Notes: generated by a model not told the origin, from the letters alone. A stretch of 64,000 bases of DNA from Teredinibacter sp. KSP-S5-2 (GCF_032773895.1 NZ_CP120416.1:4927001-4991000); one strand, 5' to 3'. Shown: positions 36,817 through 47,128, counted from the stretch's first letter. Made by a program: numbers and translations.

Positions 36817-37773
36817 ATGTCGATATTCTCTGCCTATAAAAAGCTTCATAACAGCGGCCTTCTCGGCATGAACCGACGTAACATATCCTATGTGAGTCGT
36901 TACAATCCGAGGAGCTTATTTCCGGTTGTTGATAATAAGCTCACCACCAAAAAACTTGCTCTCGAACATCAGGTCTCGGTTCCTGATTTAATTGGAGTGA
37001 TTGAAGATCAGTCCGAAGTTTCCTCTTTAAAAAAATATTTACCCACCGACAAAGGATTTTGTATTAAACCGGCGAAAGGGTCCGGTGGTAAAGGTATTCT
37101 GGTTATTATCGATGTCAAAGAGGATATGTACGTTCGGCCAAATGGTGATTTGATTTCCCTGGAGGAGCTTGAACGGCATGTGTCGAATATCCTGGCGGGT
37201 TTGTTTTCGTTAGGTGGCGGCATTGACTCGACGATTATTGAATCGCTTATTGTCGTTGATCCGCTTTTGGCTAGTTATTCCTTCGAAGGTGTTCCCGATA
37301 TTCGGGTGATTGTGTTTCAGGGCATTCCCGTGATGGCGATGATGCGGCTTGCCTGTGCTGCATCCCATGGCAAAGCCAATCTTCATCAGGGGGCGGTTGG
37401 TGTTGGCATTGATATCGCCACCGGTAAAGCCATTAATGCCGTCCAGAATGATGAGCTTATTTCCCTGCACCCTGATACTGGGCAAGACCTGCTGCAGTTG
37501 GAAATACCCAACTGGAATAGTTTGCTGGAACTTGCATGTTCTTGCTTTGATATGTGTGGCTTGGGGTACCTCGGTGTGGACTTGGTACTGGATTCGAAAA
37601 AAGGACCAACCTTACTTGAGTTAAATGCACGTCCAGGGTTATCAATACAAATTGCTAATGGTATTGGTTTGGTACCGAGGCTTAAAAAGGTTGAGCAGTT
37701 AACTCGGCCGGAGCGCATGTCAACGGCTGAACGAATCGCCTTTGCTCAAACTCACTTTGCTCTTGAACGCTAA
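36817..37773 (+). CDS. Alpha-L-glutamate ligase-like (RimK-related) ATP-grasp protein
   Basis: A 318-residue ATP-grasp enzyme of the RimK-related family (TIGR02291 type). It has the start MNRRNISYVSRYNPR, nucleotide-binding GFCIKPAKGSGGKGI and a metal-binding LGVDLVLD... ELNARPGLSIQIAN. The natural substrate is unknown; it ligates an amino acid or peptide to a carboxyl group. With the two upstream genes it forms the retropepsin/7TM-transglutaminase/ligase trio, which in some bacteria is linked to osmotic or envelope responses. Confidence 0.9.
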   Translation: MSIFSAYKKLHNSGLLGMNRRNISYVSRYNPRSLFPVVDNKLTTKKLALEHQVSVPDLIGVIEDQSEVSSLKKYLPTDKGFCIKPAKGSGGKGILVIIDVKEDMYVRPNGDLISLEELERHVSNILAGLFSLGGGIDSTIIESLIVVDPLLASYSFEGVPDIRVIVFQGIPVMAMMRLACAASHGKANLHQGAVGVGIDIATGKAINAVQNDELISLHPDTGQDLLQLEIPNWNSLLELACSCFDMCGLGYLGVDLVLDSKKGPTLLELNARPGLSIQIANGIGLVPRLKKVEQLTRPERMSTAERIAFAQTHFALER

Positions 37774-37854
37774 ACTCCCCTGTTTTTCCTCGTTTTTTTA
37801 TCCCTTTTCCTGACAAAATTTATAAATAAGGCGTAAATTCAAGGGTTCTCTGGG

Positions 37855-37860
37855 TATAAT
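37855..37860 (+). promoter_or_regulatory. Possible -10 box of proA operon
   Basis: A perfect TATAAT stands 41 bases before the proA ATG. No good -35 hexamer lies at 16-18 bases upstream, so the promoter call is tentative. Confidence 0.35.
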
Positions 37861-37900
37861 GCCGGGTTTACAGTCGCATAGTAAAAGGTAATCGCTGGTA

Positions 37901-39157
37901 ATGTCCGTCATTGAGTACATGAAAAATATTGGTCAGCAGGCCAGAGCTGCTTCTCGAGAGATGATGTCCGCAACAACTGGGCAGAAGAATGCGGCCCTGT
38001 TGGCTATCGCCGATGCATTGGTGGAATCACGAGATAAAGTGATCGCGGAAAACGCTATTGATTTAAAAAATGGTAAAGAAAAGGGCTTGGATGCAGCCTT
38101 ATTAGACCGTTTGGAACTCACTCCCTCACGCTTTGATGCTATGGTGGAAGGTCTGCAGCAAGTGGCTGCGCTACCTGATCCCTGCGGTGAAATTACCGAT
38201 ATGAAATATCGTCCATCAGGCATCCAGGTGGGCAAAATGCGTGTTCCTCTGGGGGTTGTCGGTATTATCTATGAGTCTCGACCCAATGTGACGATTGATG
38301 CGGCCAGTTTATGTTTAAAGTCGGGCAACGCCACTATCTTAAGAGGTGGAAGCGAAGCGATTCATTCCAATCGGGCAATTGCTGAGTGTGTTAGAACCGG
38401 CCTTGAGCGCGCAGGTTTACCAGGAGCCGCAGTACAGGTTATCGAAACCACAGACCGTGCCGCCGTCGGCGAATTGATTACTATGCCGGAATATGTCGAT
38501 GTGATTGTTCCTCGGGGAGGGAAAGGTCTTATTGAGCGTATATCCAATGATGCAAAAGTTGCCGTGATCAAGCATTTGGATGGCATTTGCCACGTTTACA
38601 TCGACAAAACAGCAAATTTGGATAAAGCCTTTGATGTTGCTTTGAATAGCAAAACGCACCGATACGGTGTGTGCAATGCAATGGAAACCTTATTGGTGGA
38701 TGAAAGTATTGCCGATGCAATTTTGCCTCGTCTGCTGGATGCTTACGTCGAAAAAGGTGTTGAGTTGCGCGGTTGCGCCAAAACAACAGCAAAATTCTCT
38801 GGCTTAATTTCGGCAACCGACGAAGATTGGGACACCGAGTATCTTGCGCCTATATTGTCGATAAAACTGGTTTCCGGCATCGATGAGGCCATTGATCATA
38901 TCAACCGTCATAGTTCGCAACATACTGAAAGTATTATTACGGAAGACTATACCCTGGCCAGACGTTTTATGACCGAGGTGGATTCCAGTTCGGTGATGGT
39001 GAACGCATCGACACGTTTTGCCGATGGTTTTCAGTATGGGCTTGGTGCGGAAATTGGTATTTCCACCGATAAAATCCATGCGCGCGGTCCAGTGGGGTTG
39101 GAAGGATTGACCTCCCAAAAATGGATTGTGCTGGGGGACGGTCACATCCTGTCTTAA
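37901..39157 (+). CDS. proA: Gamma-glutamyl phosphate reductase
   Basis: Second enzyme of proline synthesis: reduces gamma-glutamyl phosphate to the semialdehyde with NADPH. The 418 residues carry the aldehyde dehydrogenase-type fold with [32 protein letters not shown], the catalytic Cys in [13 protein letters not shown] and [20 protein letters not shown] near the end. The first gene of the envelope/lipoate cluster; nadD follows 19 bases on. proB is not in the window. Confidence 0.97.
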   Translation: MSVIEYMKNIGQQARAASREMMSATTGQKNAALLAIADALVESRDKVIAENAIDLKNGKEKGLDAALLDRLELTPSRFDAMVEGLQQVAALPDPCGEITDMKYRPSGIQVGKMRVPLGVVGIIYESRPNVTIDAASLCLKSGNATILRGGSEAIHSNRAIAECVRTGLERAGLPGAAVQVIETTDRAAVGELITMPEYVDVIVPRGGKGLIERISNDAKVAVIKHLDGICHVYIDKTANLDKAFDVALNSKTHRYGVCNAMETLLVDESIADAILPRLLDAYVEKGVELRGCAKTTAKFSGLISATDEDWDTEYLAPILSIKLVSGIDEAIDHINRHSSQHTESIITEDYTLARRFMTEVDSSSVMVNASTRFADGFQYGLGAEIGISTDKIHARGPVGLEGLTSQKWIVLGDGHILS

Positions 39158-39176
39158 ACCCCATGTGAGGTTCAAC

Positions 39177-39815
39177 TTGATTGCGATTTTGGGGGGCAGT
39201 TTCGACCCTGTTCACAATGGGCATTTATCTTTGGCGGCAGATGCTGTACAGCAGGTAGATGCTCAACAACTCAGGTTTGTTCCCTGTCATGTGCCGCCCC
39301 ATAAAGAATCTCTGTGGGCGACTAACGAGCAGCGTGTAGCGATGTTGCACTTGGCACTTGGCGAATATAACGGCATAGGGCATGCTGAGGTAGATACGCG
39401 AGAGCTGGAAAAAACCGATGTTTCCTATACCGTGGAAACGCTTGAGCAACTCCGCCACGAGTTAGGACAAGGCCAGCCTTTAGTCTTCATTCTTGGTTGG
39501 GACTCTTTCCGTGCTCTACCAAATTGGTATCGCTGGCAGGAATTGCTGTCCCTAACGAATATTGCCGTTGCCGGTCGACCTGGAATTAAACAGGATCAGT
39601 TACCTGCAGAGATTGAGCGATTGCAGGAAAAAATGGTAAAGCCAGATCAATTGCACTATTCCCCCTGTGGTTATATTGCAGCGTTGGAAACTCGTCCAGT
39701 GGATGTTTCATCCACGACGATTCGTACTTTACTGAAAAAAAGAGATAGTAGAGCCAGAGACCTTATGCCAAAGAGTGTCTATGGTTATATTCAGGAACAT
39801 CAACTTTATTTATAA
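39177..39815 (+). CDS. nadD: Nicotinate-nucleotide adenylyltransferase
   Basis: Converts nicotinate mononucleotide and ATP to deamido-NAD. The 212-residue product begins LIAILGGSFDPVHNGHL, the nucleotidyltransferase motif with HxGH-type HNGH, and ends with the ISSTxIR-like VSSTTIRTLLKK. I start at TTG 39177, where GAGG lies 8 bases upstream; the open frame from 39126 would overlap proA and adds residues not seen in the family. Followed by rsfS. Confidence 0.93.
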   Translation: MIAILGGSFDPVHNGHLSLAADAVQQVDAQQLRFVPCHVPPHKESLWATNEQRVAMLHLALGEYNGIGHAEVDTRELEKTDVSYTVETLEQLRHELGQGQPLVFILGWDSFRALPNWYRWQELLSLTNIAVAGRPGIKQDQLPAEIERLQEKMVKPDQLHYSPCGYIAALETRPVDVSSTTIRTLLKKRDSRARDLMPKSVYGYIQEHQLYL

Positions 39816-39850
39816 GTTGGTTAATTTTTTTAGCGGAATGATTGTTTTAC

Positions 39851-40201
39851 ATGACTGAGAATTTACAAGATTTAATCACTAACGCATTGGATGATTTAAA
39901 AGGTGGAGATATCCAAACGCTGGATGTAACCGAATTAAGTGATGTGATGGATTTCCTCATCATTGCTACTGGTACCTCCAATCGCCATGTTAAGTCTCTG
40001 GCCAATAATGCGATTGAAGAGGCAAAAGAAAAAGGCATTCGTCCCATCGGGGTTGAAGGTATGGACGCTGGTGAATGGGTGCTAGTGGACTTTGGCGATA
40101 CGGTTTTGCACGTTATGCAGCAAAGCACGCGCGATTTTTATGAGTTGGAAAAACTCTGGTCGACCGAACCCGCAACGAGAAAGCACGATCAGGAAAAATA
40201 G
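39851..40201 (+). CDS. rsfS: Ribosomal silencing factor RsfS
   Basis: Binds L14 of the large ribosomal subunit and blocks subunit joining under starvation. The 116 residues show the Iojap-family core DVTELSDVMDFLIIATGTSN, GVEGMDAGEWVLVDFGDTVLHVM and FYELEKLW. ATG at 39851 is preferred over TTG at 39842. rlmH follows 8 bases later. Confidence 0.96.
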   Translation: MTENLQDLITNALDDLKGGDIQTLDVTELSDVMDFLIIATGTSNRHVKSLANNAIEEAKEKGIRPIGVEGMDAGEWVLVDFGDTVLHVMQQSTRDFYELEKLWSTEPATRKHDQEK

Positions 40202-40209
40202 AGGTTGGT

Positions 40210-40677
40210 GTGAAGCTGAGTATCGTTGCCGTGGGCACAAAAATGCCCAAATGGGTACAACAAGGTTATGAGGAATATGCAAAGCGGTTACCGCGAGAGC
40301 TGACGCCACACCTTGTTGAACTTGCGGTGGCGAATCGGGGGAAAAACGCCAACATTGAAAAGCTCAAACAGCAGGAAAGCGAACAGATTTTATCGAGCTT
40401 GCCGCGACAGGGGCGCGTTGTTGCCTTGGATGTCTTGGGCAAGAAAATCAGTACCGAGCAGTTAGCAAAAAAAATGGCTGATTGGCAGATGGTTGGAGAC
40501 GATGTCAGCATCGTCATCGGTGGGCCAGATGGCTTGTCCCGTGAATGTTTGAATCATGCGGACGAAAAATGGTCACTATCTGATATGACTCTGCCACACC
40601 CTCTTGTTCGTATTGTTTTGATCGAACAGTTGTATCGGGCCTGGTCGATTTTACAGAATCATCCTTATCATAAATAA
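40210..40677 (+). CDS. rlmH: 23S rRNA pseudouridine-1915 N3-methyltransferase
   Basis: SPOUT-class methyltransferase that modifies pseudouridine 1915 in helix 69. The 155 residues end in the SAM-binding knot: VVALDVLGKKIS, VIGGPDGLS and LPHPLVRIVLIEQLYRAW. GTG start supported by GAGG. Sits in its usual place after rsfS and before mrdA. Confidence 0.96.
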   Translation: MKLSIVAVGTKMPKWVQQGYEEYAKRLPRELTPHLVELAVANRGKNANIEKLKQQESEQILSSLPRQGRVVALDVLGKKISTEQLAKKMADWQMVGDDVSIVIGGPDGLSRECLNHADEKWSLSDMTLPHPLVRIVLIEQLYRAWSILQNHPYHK

Positions 40678-40759
40678 AAGGTTTGGCTGCATTGTTTGCG
40701 TTTGATGCGTTTTTTGAATCGGAGCAGTTGCTTTATCTCGCGGCAGGGGGACATATGCC

Positions 40760-42616
40760 GTGAAGTGGGCCGGTACAGAAATATATCATTTTCGCGATCA
40801 TCACCACGAAGAACGCGTCATTAATAACCGAATCCTGTTTTCTGCGATCTTCGTCTTTATCTGCATCCTTGTTTTATTAGCCCGCTTTTATTCACTGCAG
40901 ATTGTTAAATATCAGGACTTTGTTACCCAATCGGATAAAAATCGAATCCAGGTTCGTCCAATGCCGCCTAACAGGGGGTTGATCTTTGACGGTGCGGGCG
41001 AACTCCTTGCGGATAATCGGCCAAGTTTCACGCTTTCCATCGTCAAAGAGCGAGCGGGCAATATTGATACATTGATAGAGCGTCTGGCCGCTGTTATTGA
41101 AATTACCGATAAAGATAAGGAAAATTTTTATAAATTCTTAAAGCAGAGACGGCGCCCATATGAAGCTGTTGCCCTGCGTTATCGCTTAACCGAAGAGGAA
41201 ATGGCTCGGTTGGCGGTGGATGCGCACGAATACCAAGGGGTGAAAATCGAAGCGCAGCTTGTTCGCTATTACCCGCAAGGGGATCTCTTTGCGCACACCA
41301 TAGGCTATGTCGGACGTATAAATGCGCGCGAGCAGGCCTCATTCAGTGAGGACGATTACGCTCGTTATAGTGGTACTCACAGCATCGGGAAAATCGGGCT
41401 GGAAAAATTTTACGAAGATGCGTTGTTGGGAAAAGTTGGCTACGAAAATATCGAAACCAATGCTCATGGTCGCGTGCTCCGGGTTGTGGACGAAACACCA
41501 CCCGAGCCAGGTAAAAATATCGAATTATTTCTGCGTTCTGAGCTGCAAGCCGCTGCTGCCAAACAGTTGGAGGGTAAGCGTGGCTCGGTTGTGGCAATTG
41601 ATGTGGCGACCGGTGGTGTATTGGCGATGGTCAGTGCGCCAAGCTATAACCCGAATCTTTTCGTAACCGGTATTAGCTACGCCGATTACAACGAACTAAA
41701 TCGTTCCCGTGATTTGCCATTGTTTAATCGCAGTATTCAGGGGCAGTATCCTCCAGGGTCGACATTAAAACCCATGCTCGGCTTGGGTGGCCTGCATCAT
41801 CAGGTTGTTACCTATCAAACACGAATCAGTGACCCTGGTTATTATCAGTTGGAAAACGACGAACGCTTATATCGAGACTGGAAAAAAGGCGGGCACGGTA
41901 ACCGCGTCGACCTTCACCAGGCGATTGTTGAATCCTGCGATACCTATTTTTACGACATGGCATTCCGTATGGGCATTGACCGAATGCATGAATTTGGAAT
42001 CCATTATGGTTTGGGTGAGCGTACAGGGTTGGATATTCCCAGTGAGCGCAGTGGGCTGTGGCCATCCCGAGCCTGGAAGCGTGCAAGGCGCAACCTGCAC
42101 TGGTTTCCCGGCGACAGTCTGAATGTGAGTATTGGTCAGGGAGATGTTCTGGCAACGCCACTCCAGTTGGCGGTTATGACCGCGACACTGGCTTCAAGAG
42201 GCAAGCTTATCCAGCCTCGTCTGGCAAAAAGCATTGGCGGTCAACCAACCGAAATGGTGGTGTTAGGCCAGCAACAGGTTGCCAGTGAATACTGGGATTA
42301 CATTATTAAATCCATGGAAGATGTTGTGCACAGCCGGCGGGGAACAGCCAAAATAATCAGCCGTAAAATAGGCTATCGCATGGCGGGGAAAACCGGAACG
42401 GCTCAGGTGGTGGGGATCGCGCAAGATGCTGAATATGACCGGGATAAGCTGGAAGAGCGTCAGTGGGACCACGCTCTGTTCATTGGCTTCGCGCCGGTAG
42501 AGAACCCCGAAATTGCGATCGCTGTGATTGTCGAAAACGGTGAGCATGGTTCCAGTCAAGCATCACCGGTGGCAAGAGCTGTCGCTGATGAGTACTTTAA
42601 AAAGGTGCGTAAATAA
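40760..42616 (+). CDS. mrdA: Penicillin-binding protein 2 (elongasome transpeptidase)
   Basis: Transpeptidase of the rod-shape elongation complex, anchored by one N-terminal helix (about residues 24-45). A non-penicillin-binding pedestal precedes the transpeptidase with active-site STLK (GQYPPGSTLKPM), SCD (VESCDTYFYDM) and KTGTAQ. The 618 residues match the family. GTG start at 40760 with AGGGGG 9 bases upstream. The stop overlaps the rodA start (TAATG). Confidence 0.97.
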   Translation: MKWAGTEIYHFRDHHHEERVINNRILFSAIFVFICILVLLARFYSLQIVKYQDFVTQSDKNRIQVRPMPPNRGLIFDGAGELLADNRPSFTLSIVKERAGNIDTLIERLAAVIEITDKDKENFYKFLKQRRRPYEAVALRYRLTEEEMARLAVDAHEYQGVKIEAQLVRYYPQGDLFAHTIGYVGRINAREQASFSEDDYARYSGTHSIGKIGLEKFYEDALLGKVGYENIETNAHGRVLRVVDETPPEPGKNIELFLRSELQAAAAKQLEGKRGSVVAIDVATGGVLAMVSAPSYNPNLFVTGISYADYNELNRSRDLPLFNRSIQGQYPPGSTLKPMLGLGGLHHQVVTYQTRISDPGYYQLENDERLYRDWKKGGHGNRVDLHQAIVESCDTYFYDMAFRMGIDRMHEFGIHYGLGERTGLDIPSERSGLWPSRAWKRARRNLHWFPGDSLNVSIGQGDVLATPLQLAVMTATLASRGKLIQPRLAKSIGGQPTEMVVLGQQQVASEYWDYIIKSMEDVVHSRRGTAKIISRKIGYRMAGKTGTAQVVGIAQDAEYDRDKLEERQWDHALFIGFAPVENPEIAIAVIVENGEHGSSQASPVARAVADEYFKKVRK

Positions 42617-43767
42617 TGTCGGGGCGAGGTCAGGATTTTGTTCGGCAGCTGCCGGATTCAGCGCATCATTTCGGCCGTTCGGTCGGTTTTTTACGACGTA
42701 TTCATATCGACCCGTTCCTGATGTTGGTGCTCATTGTTTTAACTCTGTTCGGCCTGATGGTGTTGTATTCGGGCAGTGGGCAAGACGAAGCCATGGTTCG
42801 TCGCCAGATAGTGTTCTATGTTGTGGGTTACTCCGTCATGTTTTCCGCGGCGCAACTGGATATGTCCACGCTAAGGCGTTGGGCCCCCTGGTTTTATGCC
42901 GTTGGCGTGGTTCTACTGGTGTTGATCTTCGTTGTCGGTGTCGGTGCCAAAGGAGCCAAACGTTGGATCAGCCTCGGGTTCTTCCGCTTTCAACCGTCTG
43001 AAATTCTGAAGTTGGCGGTGCCCATCACCGTTGCGGCTTACTTTGCAACGCGTGTTATTCCGCCGAGGCCGAAAAATATTTTTTGGTGCCTGGTGATTAT
43101 TGGTTTGCCTTCGGTATTAATTTTAAAGCAGCCGGACCTGGGAACTTCAATCCTTATTGCGGCTTCGGGCTTGATAGGTTTATTCCTCGCAGGGATTCGC
43201 TGGCGCTATATCTTCGGAAGTTTAATCGCGATACTCGCCAGCCTCTGGCCTATGTGGCATTTCGTGATGAAGGATTACCAAAAGCGGCGGGTGTTAACCA
43301 TGCTGGACCCTGAAGCGGATAAACTGGGGGCGGGCTGGAATATTATTCAGTCCAAAACCGCAATCGGTTCCGGCGGGATTTACGGTAAAGGCTGGCTCAA
43401 TGGTACGCAGTCGCAACTGGACTTTCTCCCCGAAAGTCATACGGATTTTATTATTGCGGTACTGGCCGAAGAATTCGGTTTAATTGGTGTGATGTTTTTG
43501 TTAACCATGTATCTGCTCATTGTTGGGCGGGGGTTGACCATTGCATGGAATGCGCAAAACCTATTTAACCGAATTTTAGCGGGGAGTATAACGCTCACTT
43601 TTTTTGTCTATGTCTTTGTTAATATTGGTATGGTTACCGGATTATTACCGGTAGTTGGTGTACCTTTACCTTTGGTTAGTCTTGGTGGGACTTCAATTGT
43701 GACGTTGTTAACAGGGTTTGGCATACTCATGGCCATTGCAACAGAAAAGAAAAAAGTCACCACTTAG
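42616..43767 (+). CDS. rodA: Rod-shape glycan polymerase RodA
   Basis: SEDS-family peptidoglycan glycosyltransferase that works with PBP2. The 383 residues have about ten membrane helices, with the conserved KQPDLGTSILI (catalytic Asp region), FLPESHTDFI and GLLPVVGVPLPLVSLGGTS. Overlap with the mrdA stop by one base gives translational coupling. Confidence 0.97.
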   Translation: MSGRGQDFVRQLPDSAHHFGRSVGFLRRIHIDPFLMLVLIVLTLFGLMVLYSGSGQDEAMVRRQIVFYVVGYSVMFSAAQLDMSTLRRWAPWFYAVGVVLLVLIFVVGVGAKGAKRWISLGFFRFQPSEILKLAVPITVAAYFATRVIPPRPKNIFWCLVIIGLPSVLILKQPDLGTSILIAASGLIGLFLAGIRWRYIFGSLIAILASLWPMWHFVMKDYQKRRVLTMLDPEADKLGAGWNIIQSKTAIGSGGIYGKGWLNGTQSQLDFLPESHTDFIIAVLAEEFGLIGVMFLLTMYLLIVGRGLTIAWNAQNLFNRILAGSITLTFFVYVFVNIGMVTGLLPVVGVPLPLVSLGGTSIVTLLTGFGILMAIATEKKKVTT

Positions 43768-43809
43768 TACTGTTTTTTCCCGTTTAATGAATTAGGTAAG
43801 TATCTATTA

Positions 43810-44817
43810 ATGTTGTATTACCCAGCCTTATTTAAGCGCATACAAAATGTAATGACATTTTCTGCTTTGTTGTTGTCGAGTGTTATTGCTCAAGCAGATT
43901 ACTCCAAACACGAACTGGCCGAACCATTTGTTGAAAGCATGGTAAAAGAGCATGGCTTTCAGGCGGATTTTGTTCGTTCTGTTTTGGCCAAAGCAGAAAA
44001 AAAACAATCTATTCTGGATGCGATTTCTCGCCCGGCGGAAAAAACCAAAGAGTGGAAAGATTACCGAAAAATATTTTTGGATAATCAGCGTATTAACCAA
44101 GGCGTAAAATTCTGGAAAGAAAACGCGCAAGCAATTGATAAAGCCGCGCAAGAGTATGGTGTCAGCCCGGAAATTATCGTTTCTATTATTGGTGTGGAAA
44201 CACGCTATGGTCGCCTGGCGGGGCGATATCGAGTGGTTGATGCATTATCAACCCTGGCATTTGATTACCCCAAAAGATCGGCATTTTTCACTAAAGAGCT
44301 AAAGAACTTTTTCATCCTTATTAAAGAGCAAGAGCTTGACCCTACCAGCTTGTATGGTTCATACGCTGGTGCAATGGGATATGGCCAGTTTATGCCGAGT
44401 AGTTTTCTTGCCTACGCGGTCGACTTTGATGGCGATAATAAGAAAGATATCTGGCAGAACCCAACCGATGCCATTGGCAGTGTTGCCAACTACTTCAAGC
44501 GGCACGGGTGGCAGCCGGAAGGTCCCGTTGCTACGCGTGTGAGAGTGACAGACAACTATGATCAAAAGTTGGTAAACCAGGGTGGTCGCCCAAGTTTAAC
44601 CATAGTGGAAGCCAAGTCCTTGGGGTTTACTCCGGTGGTTAAAGGTTTGGATACTTCGTTAGCCGTAATGCCTCTGCGCTACCAAGGCGTTCACGGTACT
44701 GAATTTTGGTTAGGTTTTGATAACTTCTACGTTATTACCCGATACAACCGCAGCCGTTTATATGCCATGGCCGTCTGGCAACTGGCAGAAGAAATTAAAG
44801 AAAAATATATACAGTAA
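43810..44817 (+). CDS. mltB: Membrane-bound lytic murein transglycosylase B
   Basis: Cleaves peptidoglycan glycan strands to 1,6-anhydro ends. The 335 residues have an N-terminal export signal with no clear lipobox, so this may be a soluble periplasmic form. Catalytic Glu lies in SIIGVETRYGRLAGRY; further MltB blocks are SYAGAMGYGQFMPSSF and DIWQNPTDAIGSVANYF. Follows rodA by 42 bases, then rlpA. Confidence 0.95.
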   Translation: MLYYPALFKRIQNVMTFSALLLSSVIAQADYSKHELAEPFVESMVKEHGFQADFVRSVLAKAEKKQSILDAISRPAEKTKEWKDYRKIFLDNQRINQGVKFWKENAQAIDKAAQEYGVSPEIIVSIIGVETRYGRLAGRYRVVDALSTLAFDYPKRSAFFTKELKNFFILIKEQELDPTSLYGSYAGAMGYGQFMPSSFLAYAVDFDGDNKKDIWQNPTDAIGSVANYFKRHGWQPEGPVATRVRVTDNYDQKLVNQGGRPSLTIVEAKSLGFTPVVKGLDTSLAVMPLRYQGVHGTEFWLGFDNFYVITRYNRSRLYAMAVWQLAEEIKEKYIQ

Positions 44818-44836
44818 TTTGAGGTAACTTGTTGCT

Positions 44837-45706
44837 ATGACGCTTGAGGTACAGCGCCTTAGGGTATGGTTTGTTGTGGGAAGTTTACTTTTGTTTGTGA
44901 GCGCTTGCTCTCAGCGAAAGTCCGATTTATATGCGCCCCATATCAAAGATAGTGGGCCAGGAAAGCATGTGGATGTGTCCTCGATTCCTGAGCCAACTCC
45001 ACGTCATGAGCCCAGAACCATCGCGGGAAACAAATCGCCCTACAAAATTTTGGGCAAGACTTACCACATAATGACCTCGCCGGAAGGCTACTCCGAAACG
45101 GGGGTGGCGTCTTGGTATGGTAAGAAGTTTCATGGCCGGAAGACCTCCAATGGCGAACTCTATGACATGTTCGCCATGACTGCAGCCCACAAAACTCTGC
45201 CAATTCCCAGCTATGTTCGCGTGACCAATACCGCGAACCAAAAGAGCGTGATTGTCCGGGTCAACGATCGGGGGCCATTTCACGGTGGCCGTATTATCGA
45301 TTTAAGCTATGCAGCCGCGAGAAAGCTCGGCTACGCCAATATGGGCACCGCCACCGTCAAGGTGGAATACATCGATCCTTCAACCGTCACAGCACAACCG
45401 GTGCCGCAAACTACAGCACCAGCATCGACGATTAAAACCGCACATAGTGCTGCGGGCTATGCAATTCCGAAAAACACCTACTTACAGGTTGGGGCATTTA
45501 AAGATGCGCAAACAGCGACTGGTTTGCAGCAACGTTTGTCCGGGATGACACAGTACCCGGTTAATGTGTATCAAAGTGAGGGGAAAAGTGGCTGGTTTCG
45601 GGTTCGAGTTGGCCCGTTGCGGGACAATTTTGATTTAATGCAGCTCCGGCAAGCAATTATTGACGCGGCTTTACCGGAACCACATGTGGTCTATTTATCG
45701 GAATAG
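44837..45706 (+). CDS. rlpA: Septal ring lytic transglycosylase RlpA
   Basis: A 289-residue outer-membrane lipoprotein (lipobox VSAC). The RlpA double-psi beta-barrel has TGVASWYGKKFHGRKTSNGE and NDRGPFHGGRIIDLS, including the catalytic His and Asp; a C-terminal SPOR domain (YLQVGAFKDAQTATGLQQRL) binds denuded glycan at the septum. Such proteins cleave glycan strands lacking stem peptides. Co-oriented with mltB and dacA. Confidence 0.95.
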   Translation: MTLEVQRLRVWFVVGSLLLFVSACSQRKSDLYAPHIKDSGPGKHVDVSSIPEPTPRHEPRTIAGNKSPYKILGKTYHIMTSPEGYSETGVASWYGKKFHGRKTSNGELYDMFAMTAAHKTLPIPSYVRVTNTANQKSVIVRVNDRGPFHGGRIIDLSYAAARKLGYANMGTATVKVEYIDPSTVTAQPVPQTTAPASTIKTAHSAAGYAIPKNTYLQVGAFKDAQTATGLQQRLSGMTQYPVNVYQSEGKSGWFRVRVGPLRDNFDLMQLRQAIIDAALPEPHVVYLSE

Positions 45707-45907
45707 CGGAGCGATAGGCTAATGTGTTGTAAAACTGGTACAATTCGAGCCTTGTTTTTGCAACTTCTGCATCATCATTCAATCTATTACCTTTACGGCT
45801 TGTGAATTGTGCCGGTGTTTAGGTTCTACGCATAACGGTTCGTTTCGTAGTAGCCACTCAAAAAACCAATTATTCATGAAATGCATCATTGGGGATCTAA
45901 GTTAGAT

Positions 45908-47119
45908 ATGCTTTTTACTATCCAAAGGTTATTTGTTGTATTCAGCCTCGTATTGACCGTCATTACTGCGTCTTATGCTCAGGCTCGCACGGTTATCATT
46001 CCTGCGCCTCCTGAATTATCCGCCAGAGCTTACCTTCTTGTTGATGCAAAAACCGGCAAAGTCATAGTGGAGCATAATGCTGACGAGCAGTTGCCGCCGG
46101 CCAGTTTGACCAAAATGATGACCAGCTACATTGTGTCTGAGGAGATTGCTGCAGGGCGATTATCTGACCTCGATTTGGTTAGAATTAGCGACGATGCCTG
46201 GCGACGAGGTGGTGCCGCAAGCGGTAGCTCGACCATGTTCCTTAATCCTCGTACAGAAGTACCTGTCATCGATTTGTTGCGTGGAGTGATTATCCAGTCT
46301 GGAAACGACGCCTCTATTGCTTTGGCTCAGCACATCGCTGGCAGTGAAGAAGCCTTCGCCGATATCATGAACCAGCAGGCTGCATTCCTGGGTATGAAAA
46401 ACTCCCATTTCGTCAATGCCACAGGTTGGCCGGCGGAAGGGCATATCACAACAGCGAAGGATCTTTCCATCCTTGCTACTGCGGTCATTAACGATCATCC
46501 AGAGCACTATTCCATCTACTCGGAAAAATACTTCAAATATAACGGCATCAATCAGCCCAACCGAAACAAGCTGCTATTTACCAACAAATATGTCGATGGT
46601 TTAAAAACCGGTCATACCAACGAAGCCGGTTTCTGTCTGGTGGCTTCCGCCAAGCAGGATGATATGCGTTTGGTTTCTGTTGTTATGGGAACCAACTCAG
46701 AAAAAGTTCGGGCGGCTGAATCTCAGCGCCTTCTGGCATACGGTTTCCGTTATTACGAAACTCATCAGCTATATGGTTCAGACGATACCGTGGATACAGT
46801 TAAAGTCTGGGCTGGCACGCAAGACCAACTGGCGTTGGGCGTAAAGAAACCGTTGGTCATGACTATTCCCAAGGGCAGCTACAAAAGCCTGGACGCCAAA
46901 ACCCATGTAGATTCCGTTATCAAGGCTCCAATTACCGAAGGGCAAGTACTGGGTAAATTGGTCGTTTCTCTGGATGACGAAGTGATTGCACAAAGCGATT
47001 TAGTTGCTATGAACGGCGTCACTGAGGCAGGAATCTTTTCCCGGCTGATTGATAATATTGTGTTGATGTTCCAAGGCTCCGGCAGCAGTGAAGCCGAAGC
47101 TGAGCCCGAGAGTGAGTAA
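45908..47119 (+). CDS. dacA: Serine-type D-alanyl-D-alanine carboxypeptidase (PBP5/6)
   Basis: Trims the terminal D-Ala of pentapeptides in the periplasm. A signal peptide (to about residue 27, SYAQA) precedes the S11 domain: SLTK (PPASLTKMMTSY), SGN (IIQSGNDAS) and KTG (DGLKTGHTNEAG). The C-terminal beta domain ends in a weak amphipathic helix (IFSRLIDNIVLMFQG) that anchors it to the membrane. ATG 45908 is preferred over 45881, with GGGGAT upstream. 403 residues. Confidence 0.95.
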   Translation: MLFTIQRLFVVFSLVLTVITASYAQARTVIIPAPPELSARAYLLVDAKTGKVIVEHNADEQLPPASLTKMMTSYIVSEEIAAGRLSDLDLVRISDDAWRRGGAASGSSTMFLNPRTEVPVIDLLRGVIIQSGNDASIALAQHIAGSEEAFADIMNQQAAFLGMKNSHFVNATGWPAEGHITTAKDLSILATAVINDHPEHYSIYSEKYFKYNGINQPNRNKLLFTNKYVDGLKTGHTNEAGFCLVASAKQDDMRLVSVVMGTNSEKVRAAESQRLLAYGFRYYETHQLYGSDDTVDTVKVWAGTQDQLALGVKKPLVMTIPKGSYKSLDAKTHVDSVIKAPITEGQVLGKLVVSLDDEVIAQSDLVAMNGVTEAGIFSRLIDNIVLMFQGSGSSEAEAEPESE

Positions 47120-47128
47120 GAGGTGAGG

